Positions 23,501 to 32,900 of a stretch of DNA of 64,000 nucleotides are shown piece after piece (the stretch's first letter is position 1; every line of letters starts with the position of its first letter). The stretch comes from Oreocharis arfaki (Eukaryota > Chordata > Aves > Passeriformes > Paramythiidae): assembly GCA_013398015.1 (NCBI GenBank), contig VZRR01011376.1:357133-421132 (forward strand), given 5' to 3'. The notes beneath the pieces are model-generated. The model had not been told where the DNA came from. It did not search any database and saw only the letters and a list, made by a program, of their open reading frames with translations. The translations under genes were made by a program, and so were the position numbers.

Positions 23501-26144
23501 TCAAACATTTAACTTGCACGAAAGGGACAGGAAAGAGTGTCAGAATTCCAGTATCTGGTTTTGACAGTTTACCCGTGAAATGGACTGCAACTAGAAGACC
23601 TCATCTGAATCACTCCCTTACCACAGTAGAACTCCATCAGAGAAAATTTAGAGTAATCAGTGTCTGGTTTTTAGCCATAAAAAAACTTGCCTCTGACTTC
23701 TGTGTTATAGTAACACAAGGACTGAAACTGGGAGTGTAACATGCACATTGTAAACTTCTGAAACCAAGATTGTATAAAGATGTCTGGTGTTTAATACAAT
23801 CCCTTGACAAAGGGTAAAAAACCATGAATGATTGCTGGAGGGATTTTCCTGGGTTTTCCTGACCTTTAAACTCATGATGTATGAGGTGGAGTTTTCTGTG
23901 ATTTCCTACACTGTCTTGCTGTTGCTGGGCAGCAGCATGGGCCAGCCAGCAGTCTGTTGGGACAAGGCAGCCGCGTCAGGGGCTCCGATCAGCCACATGG
24001 GCAGCCAAGCAAAGGCTGCAGTGCAGCTCAGGTCAGGACCGAGGGCAAGGGGAAGCTTCAATGCTTTCCTGAGTAAAAGCAGGAGGGCTCCAATGTGGCA
24101 TCTTGCATTTTTTCCCCTACAGCTCATTTCACAGCAGGATGATCCACGGTTACTCAGCTGCACAATATCAGAGTTGTCCTGGATATGGGAAGCTAGCAAC
24201 AGTTGTGTTTAAAAAGACTTTTTCAACAGAGTGACTTTTAAAATACATTGGCATTGACTCTGTACCTAGTTGTCAGGCTGAGTAGTGTATCTAAAAAACA
24301 TTTTGTGGGTTCTGATACCCAGCAGCAAATAAAACTGGTACCAGGCATAATGCCAGTAAAGACACAGCCACGATAAGAATCAATCATCTGAGCATGCTTG
24401 TTGGAGATGCATTGTGAAGTATTTTTCTCTTGCCTCTAGTTCCAGATTAGAACCAAAATGATAGTATTTTTGCTTAATTTTTTGGGGTTATTTTGCCCTC
24501 AGAAGGAATCCTAAAACAAATTCTCTATAATAGCCTTCCTTTATCTGACTGGTTCTAACATGATTGTACTTTCTAACTTCTGCACTACTCCGAGGTAGAC
24601 CATTACCTGTGGAGTCGTCAAGGCTTCCACATTACCATTCTTTTGCACCAGATTATCTTTTTATGAGATCTTGTAATAAGCTGGGTTCCTTTTCCAACAG
24701 GACAGATCTATTGCCTTTCCTGTGTCAGAGTAGAATTAATTTTCCACAGCAAAAACTTGTTCCAACTTGGCATGTCAGATTGCTTCTTGTGGTATCTGGG
24801 AAAACAGAGGCACTAGCCATGCAGGATAATACAGAGTAATCTTTAACTCAGCTAAATGGAAGGTTGTTGAAAAAAGATGTCCTAGCCCCTTTTCAGAGAA
24901 AAGGTGCATTATTTCCCACCTGCTTCCAGATGTTTATTGTGTGGGTGTTTTTTGTTGTTTTTGTTTGGGGTTGTTTTGATATTTTGGTTGGTTGATTGAA
25001 GTCTTCTTCATACATTCCAGGCAAGTCTTGTTACAGTTTATTAAACAAAGCAGAAGTTGCCCACTTATTTCTTGTAAAACCAGAGATCTTCCCCAAAGGA
25101 TCATATTTGAGCTTTAGATGTGTGTAGACTGAATGAATGCACTCTCTAACCCTCATACGTGGATCTTTCTTTTGTTGAAGGGAAGACCATAATTAGAGAA
25201 TTAATACAGTGCTGCTACTCAAATTTTCGTTTTATGTGCTGGTGTGAGCTATCACTGGATACCTAGCATTATTTAGTCACACAGTAGAACAGACTTCCTG
25301 TGTCATAGGTAGCTGCTAGTTAGCTGAAACACTTCTGTTCCTTCCATATTCAATGGGAGCATTTGACTTCTTTGTTACTAACCGTTGAAATCTCCTTTTA
25401 CATCTGTGACATTAAATGCTTTTGTTAAAACTCCAGACCCTGGAGTTACTTAAAAGGAAGAAAACATCACCTTCCACCCTTTGTTCCTTCCCTCTGTATT
25501 CTCCTGTGAAGAGTTTGTGAGAATATTCTTTCCCTGCTGGATCAAATGTGTAATTTTTGAATATGGAAACAAAACCTATAGCACACTTTGGAACCTAGTC
25601 CTCTTATCTTTTGCAGATTGTGGATTGCAGATCTTGTGACTGGTAAAATATTCAGTTGCATTTCAGTGCCCTCTGTTGGCTTGGTGATCCTATTCGTATA
25701 TAGACGAAAAAAGTACCCACTACAAAGGCACCATGTTTTGTTGCTGAAACTAGCTCGGAAGTTATGCAGAAGTCTCTTAGTTTGAGTCATTTACTGTACT
25801 GTGCCCTTCACTGGCTTGTAATGGTAGTGAATGCTTAGGAGGCTAAAACTTATTTTCTGTATTCTCTCTTGCAGTTTCGACATTGCCTTTTGCAACTCCT
25901 GTGCTTTCGCCTGATGAGATTCCAGAGGACAATGAAAGACACACCAGCAACAGGGAGTGACAAACCAATACGACCAATAGTTATGGCTCAGAAAGCAGGG
26001 GACAGGCCGAAGAAGAAAGTGACTTTCAGCTCTTCCTCTGTCATTTTTATTATCACCAGTGATGACACTGAGCAAATAGATGACAGCAGTAAACACAATG
26101 AAACAAAAGTAAATGTCATCCAAGTAAAGCCATTGCAGGGATGA
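11199..26144 (+). CDS. OPN3: OPN3, encephalopsin/panopsin (complete, four coding exons)
   Basis: Join 11199-11550, 21767-22086, 23047-23298 and 25875-26144 for 397 residues (human OPN3 has about 402). It is a seven-helix, retinal-binding opsin of the plasma membrane, expressed outside the eye as well as in neural tissue, with signalling through G proteins. The opsin signature is visible throughout: an N-glycosylation site at Asn5, TM1 at about 33-60, and the disulphide pair Cys107/Cys181. Asp110 sits three residues after Cys107, the counterion position. Other marks are ERY at 131-133, Glu175 at the second counterion position, CWMP at 260-263 in TM6, the Schiff-base lysine Lys292, and NPVIY at 298-302. 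The tail has cysteines 312 and 318 (possible palmitoylation) and the OPN3-typical IRPIVMAQK and RPKKKVTF. The ATG at 11199 is the first in-frame ATG. All junctions have consensus GT/AG. The gene is head-to-head with WDR64. Confidence 0.97.
11636..11745 (+). repeat. 22-bp GC-rich minisatellite, 5 copies
   Basis: Five head-to-tail 22-bp units at 11636, 11658, 11680, 11702 and 11724. All share CCGATCCCGC or one-base variants. Units 1-2 carry TTCCCAGCCG and units 3-4 carry TGCCCAACCG, while unit 5 differs by a few bases. The two subtypes suggest stepwise duplication. The array starts 86 bp inside intron 1, within the CpG island. Open frames through it are repeat artefacts. Confidence 0.95.
13903..14105 (+). 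repeat. GT-rich low-complexity tract with G-run cluster
   Basis: About 200 bases almost devoid of A and C on the plus strand. It is built of T runs, GTTGTT and GGTTGGTTGG, and ends in closely spaced G runs (GGGTGGGGTTGGGG). It sits on the non-template strand of OPN3 intron 1. Open frames in it (F/G/W-rich) are artefacts. It is followed by a short C run. Confidence 0.85.
21767..22086 (+). CDS. OPN3: OPN3 coding exon 2
   Basis: 320 bases between a T-rich acceptor (ctttttttacag) and donor ATG|gtaagt, encoding residues 118-224. It contains the cytoplasmic end of TM3 (LAYERYIRVVH), TM4, extracellular loop 2 with GLGCSVDWKSKD and a possible glycosylation site at Asn191, and TM5 (CYGHILHAVRM). Near-identical words occur in mammalian OPN3, including WRAITYIWLYSLAW and GAPLLGWNRY. 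Confidence 0.97.
22087..23046 (+). other. OPN3 intron 2
   Basis: A 960-bp intron with donor gtaagt and acceptor tttttcctctacag. No repeat or other feature stands out. Confidence 0.9.
23047..23298 (+). CDS. OPN3: OPN3 coding exon 3
   Basis: 252 bases, 84 codons in phase 0 at both ends (ctctacag|CTTCGC ... AGAAGG|gtaggt). It encodes residues 225-308: the third cytoplasmic loop (VIKLLKYEKKVAKM), TM6 with CWMPY, and TM7 with the retinal-binding lysine in FFAKSSTAYNPVIY. The open frame continues past the donor to a stop at 23377-23379, so intron retention would give a protein lacking the normal tail. Confidence 0.97.
23299..25874 (+). other. OPN3 intron 3
   Basis: A 2.6-kb intron with donor gtaggt and acceptor ctctcttgcag. 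It holds a GT-rich tract at about 24937-24994, similar in flavour to the intron 1 tract, and a CTCF-like motif at 25665-25680. An open frame at 25588-25785 follows an acceptor-like ttttgcag but resembles no opsin tail. Confidence 0.85.
25665..25680 (-). promoter_or_regulatory. CTCF-like motif in OPN3 intron 3
   Basis: The minus strand reads GCCAACAGAGGGCACT, close to the CTCF core, with one mismatch at the fourth core base. Motif match only. Confidence 0.3.
25875..26144 (+). CDS. OPN3: OPN3 coding exon 4 with stop
   Basis: 270 bases including TGA at 26142-26144; acceptor ctctcttgcag. It encodes the cytoplasmic tail, residues 309-397: helix 8 (FRHCLLQLLCFRL), IRPIVMAQK, RPKKKVTF, a Ser run and an acidic stretch (SDDTEQIDD), ending QVKPLQG. 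The tail is close to mammalian OPN3, which ends near VRPL, so this copy is two residues longer at the C-terminus. Confidence 0.96.
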   Translation, partial: FRHCLLQLLCFRLMRFQRTMKDTPATGSDKPIRPIVMAQKAGDRPKKKVTFSSSSVIFIITSDDTEQIDDSSKHNETKVNVIQVKPLQG

Positions 26145-26470
26145 GCTGAAGAGACATGAGAATGAGATGGATTTCAGCCAGCAGACTGTTGAGGCTGGAG
26201 CCTGGTTTCAGTGGCAGTGTCTGTGGACTGCCAAAGGAAACCACATTCTTAGCTGTGAAATACTGAAGAGATTCAGTGTCTGAAGCTCTCCAAGTAGTTC
26301 ACTTTTGGTCACAGTATGGAAATCTGTGCTAAGATTGTTGATGGATGTCATTACTCTGAATTTTCTTAAAGCATATTTTATGATTGCCATTCAGAACTTT
26401 TGGTATTTTAATGTTTTCTGTATATTGAGCCTTCAGTGAATAATTAAATGGATCTTATTTATATAATTTT
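26145..26470 (+). other. OPN3: OPN3 3' UTR
   Basis: Runs from the OPN3 stop to a probable cleavage site about 20 bases after the poly(A) signal at 26442-26448. It is short, at roughly 320 bases. No other gene overlaps it that I can see, although in human the 3' end of OPN3 overlaps KMO. Confidence 0.65.
26442..26448 (+). terminator. OPN3 polyadenylation signal AATTAAA
   Basis: A one-base variant of AATAAA, 298 bases after the OPN3 stop and followed within about 20-40 bases by T/GT-rich sequence (ttttgttattggtg). It is the best poly(A) signal candidate in the proximal 3' region. Longer 3' ends cannot be excluded. Confidence 0.6.
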
Positions 26471-26804
26471 GTTATTGGTGAAATACTTTTTTCCCCACTG
26501 ACTAAGACATGATCTGATATTGTTGCTTGTTGGATACAGCTTGAAGGGATGTACTAGGTCCTGAGAAAACATTATTATTTCAGTATTTCAGTTGACCTTT
26601 CTAAAGAACAAGTAGAGTGTTTGTAAATAGAAATTACCCACTGTTCAGATTTATGAAGGTAAAATTTGAGTAATTAACGATAACACTATATAATTCTTTA
26701 TTAATTGATGTACAACATATTTACCACACCGACAATCATGTAACAATATATGACAACTAAACACTAGAAGTTGTGGTAAATTTCTTATCTTAGCTACTCT
26801 GTTT
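26471..26804. other. Short spacer between OPN3 and the satellite block
   Basis: AT-rich, no feature recognised. Confidence 0.6.
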
Positions 26805-27145
26805 GAAGTGCAGTGAAATGAGGTGAAACTTCATGAAATGATTTTAATTGAAATTGCGAGATTTCATTTCCTTTCATGAAAGGAAATTGTGTACTGTATT
26901 TTCACTTGAAATGTGAAATCAAGGAATGAACTGAAATGGAAAGATGAGAAAGGAAATATAAGGAAATGAAATTAAATTGAAAAAAAGAGAAAATTCTTAG
27001 GGGAAGTTAAATTTTTGAAATGGAATGGAATGAAGTACAGTGAAATGAGCCCAAACTTCATGAAGTGATACTCATTGAAATTGTGAGATTTCATTTCCTT
27101 TCATGAAATGAAGAAATTTCATCACGGCAGGGTACTGAGATTGCT

Positions 27146-27708
27146 CACTCTACACTTTTGGAATCTGGGCCAGCCACAGTGATGGGGATCGCAGCAGCAG
27201 CCACAAGTTGCCGTTAAGGTTTGGATTAGGGTTCAGGGAGCTACAGGGCCTACAGCTCCAGGGACACTGGCACTCAAAAACCAACACTGCCGGCTCCACA
27301 CTTTTGAATCTCTGCCCCCTCTGGTGATGAGGTCCTCTGCCACAGTGCCAAGCTGCCATTAGGGTTAGGGTTGAGAGAATAAAAGAGCCTACAGCTCCAG
27401 GAACACTGGGGCTGGAAAAAGCACGCCAAAGCGATCCCAGCAGGGTGCCAACTTTGCTGCTCCTACATCTTTCAGTCTGGACCTCCCATGATGATGGGCA
27501 CCTCAGCGACCAGATGCCATTAGGCTTAGAGTTAGAGTTAAGAGAGGAAAAGAGCCTGGAGCTCCAGGGACACTTGGGCTGGAAAATGCATGCCAAGATG
27601 ATCATGGCAGGCCCACAACATTGCTGCCTTCGCACCGTGCAGATTAGGGCCATAAATGGGGATGGGCACCTCAGCTACAGCCCCAAACTTGCTAAAAGGT
27701 TAGTGTGA
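27146..27708 (+). repeat. ~166-bp tandem repeat array (3.5 units)
   Basis: Units begin near 27146 (diverged and shorter), 27291, 27458 and 27624, the last truncated. Each full unit carries, in order, a TCTxxACxTTT head, a GATGxGGxxC(C)TC segment, a TTAGGG-like stretch, GAGCCTxxAGCTCCAGGxACACT and a GGGCTGGAAAA tail. The units are 70-85 percent alike by eye, so the array is not recent. Confidence 0.8.
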
Positions 27709-27856
27709 AAAGAACGAAAATTCTGAAATGAAGTGAAAACAACGGAATGGAATGCAGTGCAGTGCAATGCAATGAAATGAGCTGAAACTCTGTGAAATTA
27801 TTTTCTTTGAAATCGCGAGATTTCATTTCATTTCATGAAATGAAGGATTTTCATTT

Positions 27857-27900
27857 AGAGATTTAAAAGTGTGGAGCCAGCAATGTGGGCACCCTGCGAT
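27857..27900 (-). repeat. Inverted fragment of the 166-bp unit
   Basis: Read on the minus strand this gives ATCGCAGGGTGCCCAC, then TTGCTGGCTCCACACTTTTA and ATCTCT. That is the junction region between two units of the adjacent array (compare 27429-27450 and 27283-27312). It lies just beyond the third palindromic element, so the unit occurs in both orientations around that element. Confidence 0.7.
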
Positions 27901-29394
27901 GCCTTTTTAAGTGTCAGTGTCTCTTGAGCTGTAGGCTGAATTAACCACCTAAAACAGTAAGTTTTTTGAACTGTTGGCAGTAACTTTTTTCTTGTAGCTT
28001 GTCATTAGCTTTGTAAGTGTGTCTCTGTGAAGTTAGTGTGCTGCAGTCCTATTTGCTCATCTTTTAAATATAACTGTTTTCTGTGCTTAGTGCAGCACTG
28101 TTTCAAAATTCACACCCTTCTACATAACGTAAGTGTTGTAACTATCAGTCTTTGAGTAGCATCAGGTTATTCACAATTTTAGCATATTTTTAAAAACTTG
28201 CAAGTCGGTCTTTGGTCTACTCTGGGGTTGTCACAACTGGAAAATTTATTACAATGTAGATGGAAAGACTGATGCTGGACCTTTGTCTCCTATTACAGGC
28301 AATGGATGATGGTTAGGATTAGCATTTGAACAATTAGTTGTTCATTGAGTAACAGAGCTGCAGACTAAGAAGGAGGAGAAGGAGAAAGTATGAAGGACAG
28401 AAGGCTAAGAAGAGATGAGCAGCGTGTATAATTAATGAAGATTTTAAATAAACTAGTTGGTAAGAATGTTCATGATCTTGTCATGCAAAGGGAAATTATT
28501 GGTGTGGTGAGAATCGTGATAACCTCAGAGCCAATTAATTTCTCTTAAGGACGTTTCATTGATTTTGTGCATTACTAGAAAAATACTAATGATGATTTAG
28601 CTGAAATACTATTTTTAATCTGTAAATGCAGAATCCTCAGTTGACTTTCTGCCTCCCAGCACCTGGTGTGTCAAGACTATGTTGGGAGGCATTTCAGTGT
28701 CTCCTTCAGGCTGGGGAAGGAATTCCTTCCCCCCCACTGTGTTTTGAGGCAGTCATGAATCCCAAAGCTGTGCCCACTGCCTTACCAGTGCAGGGGCTTC
28801 TGCTGCTGTGCTGGGTCCCATGGAGGCAAGACACTGCAGGCTGGGAACAGATCTGCTCCACAGCCATGTGACCTCTCTACTTTTCCAGCTCCCAGAAGAA
28901 GCTAGAATTGTGCTGAGTGTATCTAACTTCATTGCAGAAGAGTTGGGCCTTATACTACTAAGACTTTTTTTTTTTATCCCAATGATTACATCAGTCAAGA
29001 GATCAGTATTCACAAGCATACCCTTTCTGCTCTTGTCCCCTGCATAACATTGGTCTCCTGCTGCTGTTTCCTGCTAGAATACTGCATCAGCTAAGTGAAA
29101 TGGATATGCAGCCACTGTACTGTGCTAAACCACCCAGAAAGAACAGCTTTTAAGAATACATTTATCCTTGGATTATATAAACAACCTTCAGCTCAAGAAT
29201 GGAATTTGACTGTCTAATGTCCAGAGGTAAGAGATGAGAAAAATCTGGCTGTGATGATGGAAGATTTCACAAACTCATATTTGACGCACATGCAAACATC
29301 TCAGTTTGAAAATACCTGCAGTCAGGTATTTCTTTTGTCAGTCTGTTTCACCACAGTTAAGGAGCGTTATTTTTTGTCTCACAAGAAGGAAAAA
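27901..29394. other. Intergenic sequence
   Basis: No gene recognised. A minus-strand look-alike exon near 28782-28831 has splice-like borders but encodes nothing I recognise. A T run lies near 28967. Confidence 0.5.
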
Positions 29395-29690
29395 AGGAGG
29401 GGGGTGAGGCCGGAACTGCCCCAGAGGATGGGAATGCCTGTTCCTGCTGCTGCTTAAGATTGGGAGTAGGTGCCCCTTTGGGGTTGGACCGGTACTTGCG
29501 CATGCCCCCGTCCCTCCCTCGGTGTCCGCAAAAGCGGGATGAAAAGCAGGAGGGAGAAGTGCACAGCTGATCTCCGTTCTTTTCTGCCGCAGGCAAACGC
29601 TGCAGCCTTTTAGTTCCGTTTGCCTGATGCCCAAGGCTGCCTTGCCTGCTGCTCTGACCTGGCTCTGCATTCCGTTTATCCAGCTCAAAC
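29395..29690. promoter_or_regulatory. Small CpG cluster, possible regulatory element
   Basis: About a dozen CpGs in 300 bases, against nearly none on either side. It includes an NRF1-like TGCGCATGCCCC near 29497-29508 and a strong acceptor-like CTCCGTTCTTTTCTGCCGCAG ending at 29592. It could be a promoter of an unannotated transcript, an enhancer, or a decaying GC-rich insertion. No coding exon is supported. Confidence 0.35.
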
Positions 29691-29890
29691 AAAAAGAATG
29701 CTTTTTTCGTGCTCTCTCCTGAGCTGATTAGTATTGAAGAAAAACTTGTAGCGCATTAAATCTGAAGAGGAAATTAAATTTATTTTTAGAACAAATGAGA
29801 AGGCACGTTATTAACAATAGACTTGGCATAGAGCGTTGCCTAGCCCTGGCTGGTTTTCCTGGCGTTTCCTTGCATTTTCCAACAGTGTTT

Positions 29891-29906
29891 GCGCTCCCTC
29901 TAGTGG
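29891..29906 (-). promoter_or_regulatory. CTCF-like motif
   Basis: The minus strand reads CCACTAGAGGGAGCGC, which fits the CTCF core CCASYAGRKGGC except for the twelfth base. It lies about 200 bp beyond the CpG cluster. Motif match only. Confidence 0.35.
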
Positions 29907-32900
29907 CTTGTTCAGCCCGGTGCCTGCTGACTGAATAATGAGCCTGGCCTCCTAACATGTTTTCCTTACACGTTTCCTCTGGATGTTGGAAGCTTCACTG
30001 TTTCATGTTTATTATATTTTGTTTATATTGCATATACTTCTGTCTTTGAAAAATTACAGGAAACATATATCTGTGACTAATAGGAAAGGCCTGTCATAGT
30101 GATAATTTGAGGACCTTATGTCTTTGCACATTCTGAAGAATCCAGCCAGATAGTCTGGTTATATAGATTGTGTAGGCGTGGTGCTGGAGCAGCATATTAA
30201 AGTTCTACTAAATCAATTTTTAGCCTTGCTGAAACTTTCTCCAAGTGAAGGTAAAACCCCATCTGTTACTTCTCAGAACAGTCTGAGGTCTGCTCTGGGG
30301 GGGAATAAAGTGTATGTGTATTGATTAGCCATGCTGGTTTTCACCAGTCCATCTTCATAGATAAATGATTGAGACTGAGGCGAGGATATAGCATGGAATT
30401 ATTAAACCTTACTTAATAGGCTTTCTGCCACCCTCTTATTTATCTGTATGACCTGAATTTCTGTTATATTAGTGAGCTTCCAGGTGTAACTAAAACGGGA
30501 TTTTGTTTCTGTGATGGATGGATCTGAGATAGTAATGGGAAAATACTCTTCATCTTCACATATCCCATTGTCTTCATGGTTTATGTAATTGACTTGCAGC
30601 AGTATGCCCTCAATACACTGTGCCTTTCATTTGATCTGCTGTGTTCGTGCGAGCTGAGTATTGAGTACTTGGGATGGGCCATGACTGATATCTAGAACAA
30701 TGTCAGTGCAAATTCCATCTGCAATTACTCTTTTAAGTCGGGCTGAAGCCTTCAGTAAGAGGCTCTTACACAACTGGGCAGGGTTTTCTTTCCTTATGCC
30801 AAATATGCATTTATTTTAGCACCCTTTCAGTAATATGTCTGCTGGCTGGGTATAAGGAAAGTTTAAAGTATACTTGGGGGCTCTTGAACATGAATTCTAA
30901 TTATCCTACTAGAGGTAAAATAGAGAAGAGGATTTTTATCTGCTTCTGAACCCTTTCAGCACTGAGCTTAAAAGATCTTTTGGGTAGATAGTGTTAGTGC
31001 AGCATCTATGTATATCACACAGTACCAGTGTACACCTCAATGTCACATTATGGCTCCTGCTAATCATGACTTGTGGCTTTATAGAGATAGTTGTAAAATA
31101 AGTGTTTATTTGAACCCATCGGAAATCAGTGAAACTTTACTATCCACAGAACTATTTATGGTTTTCAGTTTCTCGGTTGCCTGAAAGCTTGTAAGTGAGG
31201 GGCTAGTAGGACAGGAGAGGGGGGAAAAAAGTGTGGGAAGACATTCTTTTCTTTTAAAAAACCACTAGAAAAATGCCTGCTATTTCTTCTAGTGTGAGGA
31301 GATGATGGTAGCCATATGAATAGTACTTACATATAGATACAGAGTGTATAACAGCATCTAGAGATGCTCAGTAAATAAATAGTTCAAGTAAGATGTCTAT
31401 TTGTGGCTACACGAAATAGTCCAATGAATAAATTTTAGATGTATTTAAAATTTTAAATAAAAGCTTAAGATATAGCAGTCTGTCTCCTGCCCTGGAGCTA
31501 TTTCTATTGAAGTTAATAGCATGTCTGCTTTCTAGAGAATTACTATGAAATGCACTGACAGTAGGGAGCATTTGCTTCGACAACTGTTTTGAAATGGCTT
31601 ATTGGTACCCACTGCTGCAATAAGGTGTGATAGAATAATAATCATATTTATTTTAAATTTTCTCTAACTAAGTTTTATACACCCAGATCAGGGTATTGTA
31701 AGAGACACTCAGCTTTTAAAAGAAATTTGAGAGACCATACGCTGCCAATTTCCAAGGTGAATGAGAAATTAGTGATTAGAAAAGGACATGTTGCCACCTA
31801 AAGTGGACAGAGTGTTTCCCAGGAACAGTATGTCCCTAGCCTCAGCTTTTGAACATCAACTCCTAATAACCGGTCCTTGAAGCACTACAAAGAGGCACAT
31901 AAATGATCATGTCTTTCTCTGAAAGATAATGAACAGAATCAGAAATTCTGTTGAAAATGTCAAATATCAGAAAGTTTGATAACCATGCCTTCCTTTCTTT
32001 ATCTAGACATTTATTGTTATTGGAAATAGAACTTTCAGACTAACAAAGCTTTGTTGTTTCTCTGAGTGAAATCCCTTCCATACTCTTATTTTTTTCTGGG
32101 TATTTTTTTTTAACTAGTTTTAACATTCTTTCATCAAAATTGCGTTCTTTTCTAACAGAAAGGCTCAGATGCATGGATTCTGCTAAGTAAAGAGGGGAGC
32201 ACAATGTATTTGAGATCTCTGCCTTACTGCAAGGAGGTTTGTGAAGGTGTCATTGATTTAGCAGTGGGAAAACGGACTCAACTGGTACATACAAAAATTT
32301 TTGAGAGAATGGTGTTCAAGTGAGACAGCATGTACTTTAAATATCTAATATATCACACATTTATTTTGCACATAACACACAGTCGTATCTGAACACAGGG
32401 GATTCACTGATCCTAAGAATATGTCAGCTTCCCTTGGAAACAGCTTGAGATATACATCGGTTGCATAGCAAGACAATTTTATATCCAGATGAGGTGTGCA
32501 ACCCTGCAGAGGGAGCCATTGGGTTATCAAGCCAAACAAGACTGTTGTATTTTTATTGCTGCAATTTTACTTTTTTTTTTGGTGCGTGTTCTAGTTATGT
32601 CATTAGTTTTGTTCGGGTTTTTTTATAGTGAGCTTGGATGAATGCTTACAGATTTAGTTTTTTTCAGGCTTTGCTACATTTTGCAGAAACTCATCACTTA
32701 AACCATTCGTCCTTCCTAGAGGTGACGAATACATGCTCAGTGCTTTCTCTACAAAGGAAACAAGATAGGAAAAGAGGCTCATCCTGTTCCGGAATACCAA
32801 GGACAATGCTTAATTTGTATAAAATGCAGCAGATCTCACAAGGGTACAAACTGTCCAAGCATCATATCTGGGTTTAGACTGGTCTGTGCAGATGGGAGCA

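Larger units (their letters stand above)
26805..27900. repeat. Compound satellite-like block: GAAAT-rich palindromic elements flanking a ~166-bp tandem array
   Basis: Three diverged copies of an element of about 80 bp lie at 26805-26883, 27031-27112 and 27758-27846. All run GCAGTG/TACAGTG, AATGAG, AAACTTCATGAA or a variant, then GAAAT(T/C)G(C/T)GAGATTTCATTTC and a palindromic TTTCATGAAA core. Between copies 2 and 3 sits a GC-richer array (27146-27708) of about 3.5 units with a period near 166 bp. Shared words include CTCCACACTTTTGAATCT, GATGGGCACCTCAGC, GCCATTAGGGTTAGGGTTGA, GAGCCTACAGCTCCAGG and ACACTGGGGCTGGAAAA. A 167-codon minus-strand frame (27653-27150) runs through it and is internally repetitive. 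I treat that frame as a by-product of the repeat. Confidence 0.85.

Noticed and set aside
25588..25785. Open frame after an acceptor-like ttttgcag in OPN3 intron 3
   Set aside because: It does not resemble an OPN3 tail, and splicing from exon 3 at that acceptor would lead to an early stop. Exon 4 at 25875 is clearly the conserved tail.
27150..27653. 167-codon open frame on the minus strand
   Set aside because: It is internally repetitive with the same period as the 166-bp tandem array and has no known domain, so it is a by-product of the repeat.
28782..28831. Minus-strand exon look-alike with CCTGCAG acceptor and GTAAGG donor
   Set aside because: The encoded residues (CLASMGPSTAAEAP) match no protein I know and no neighbouring exon was found.
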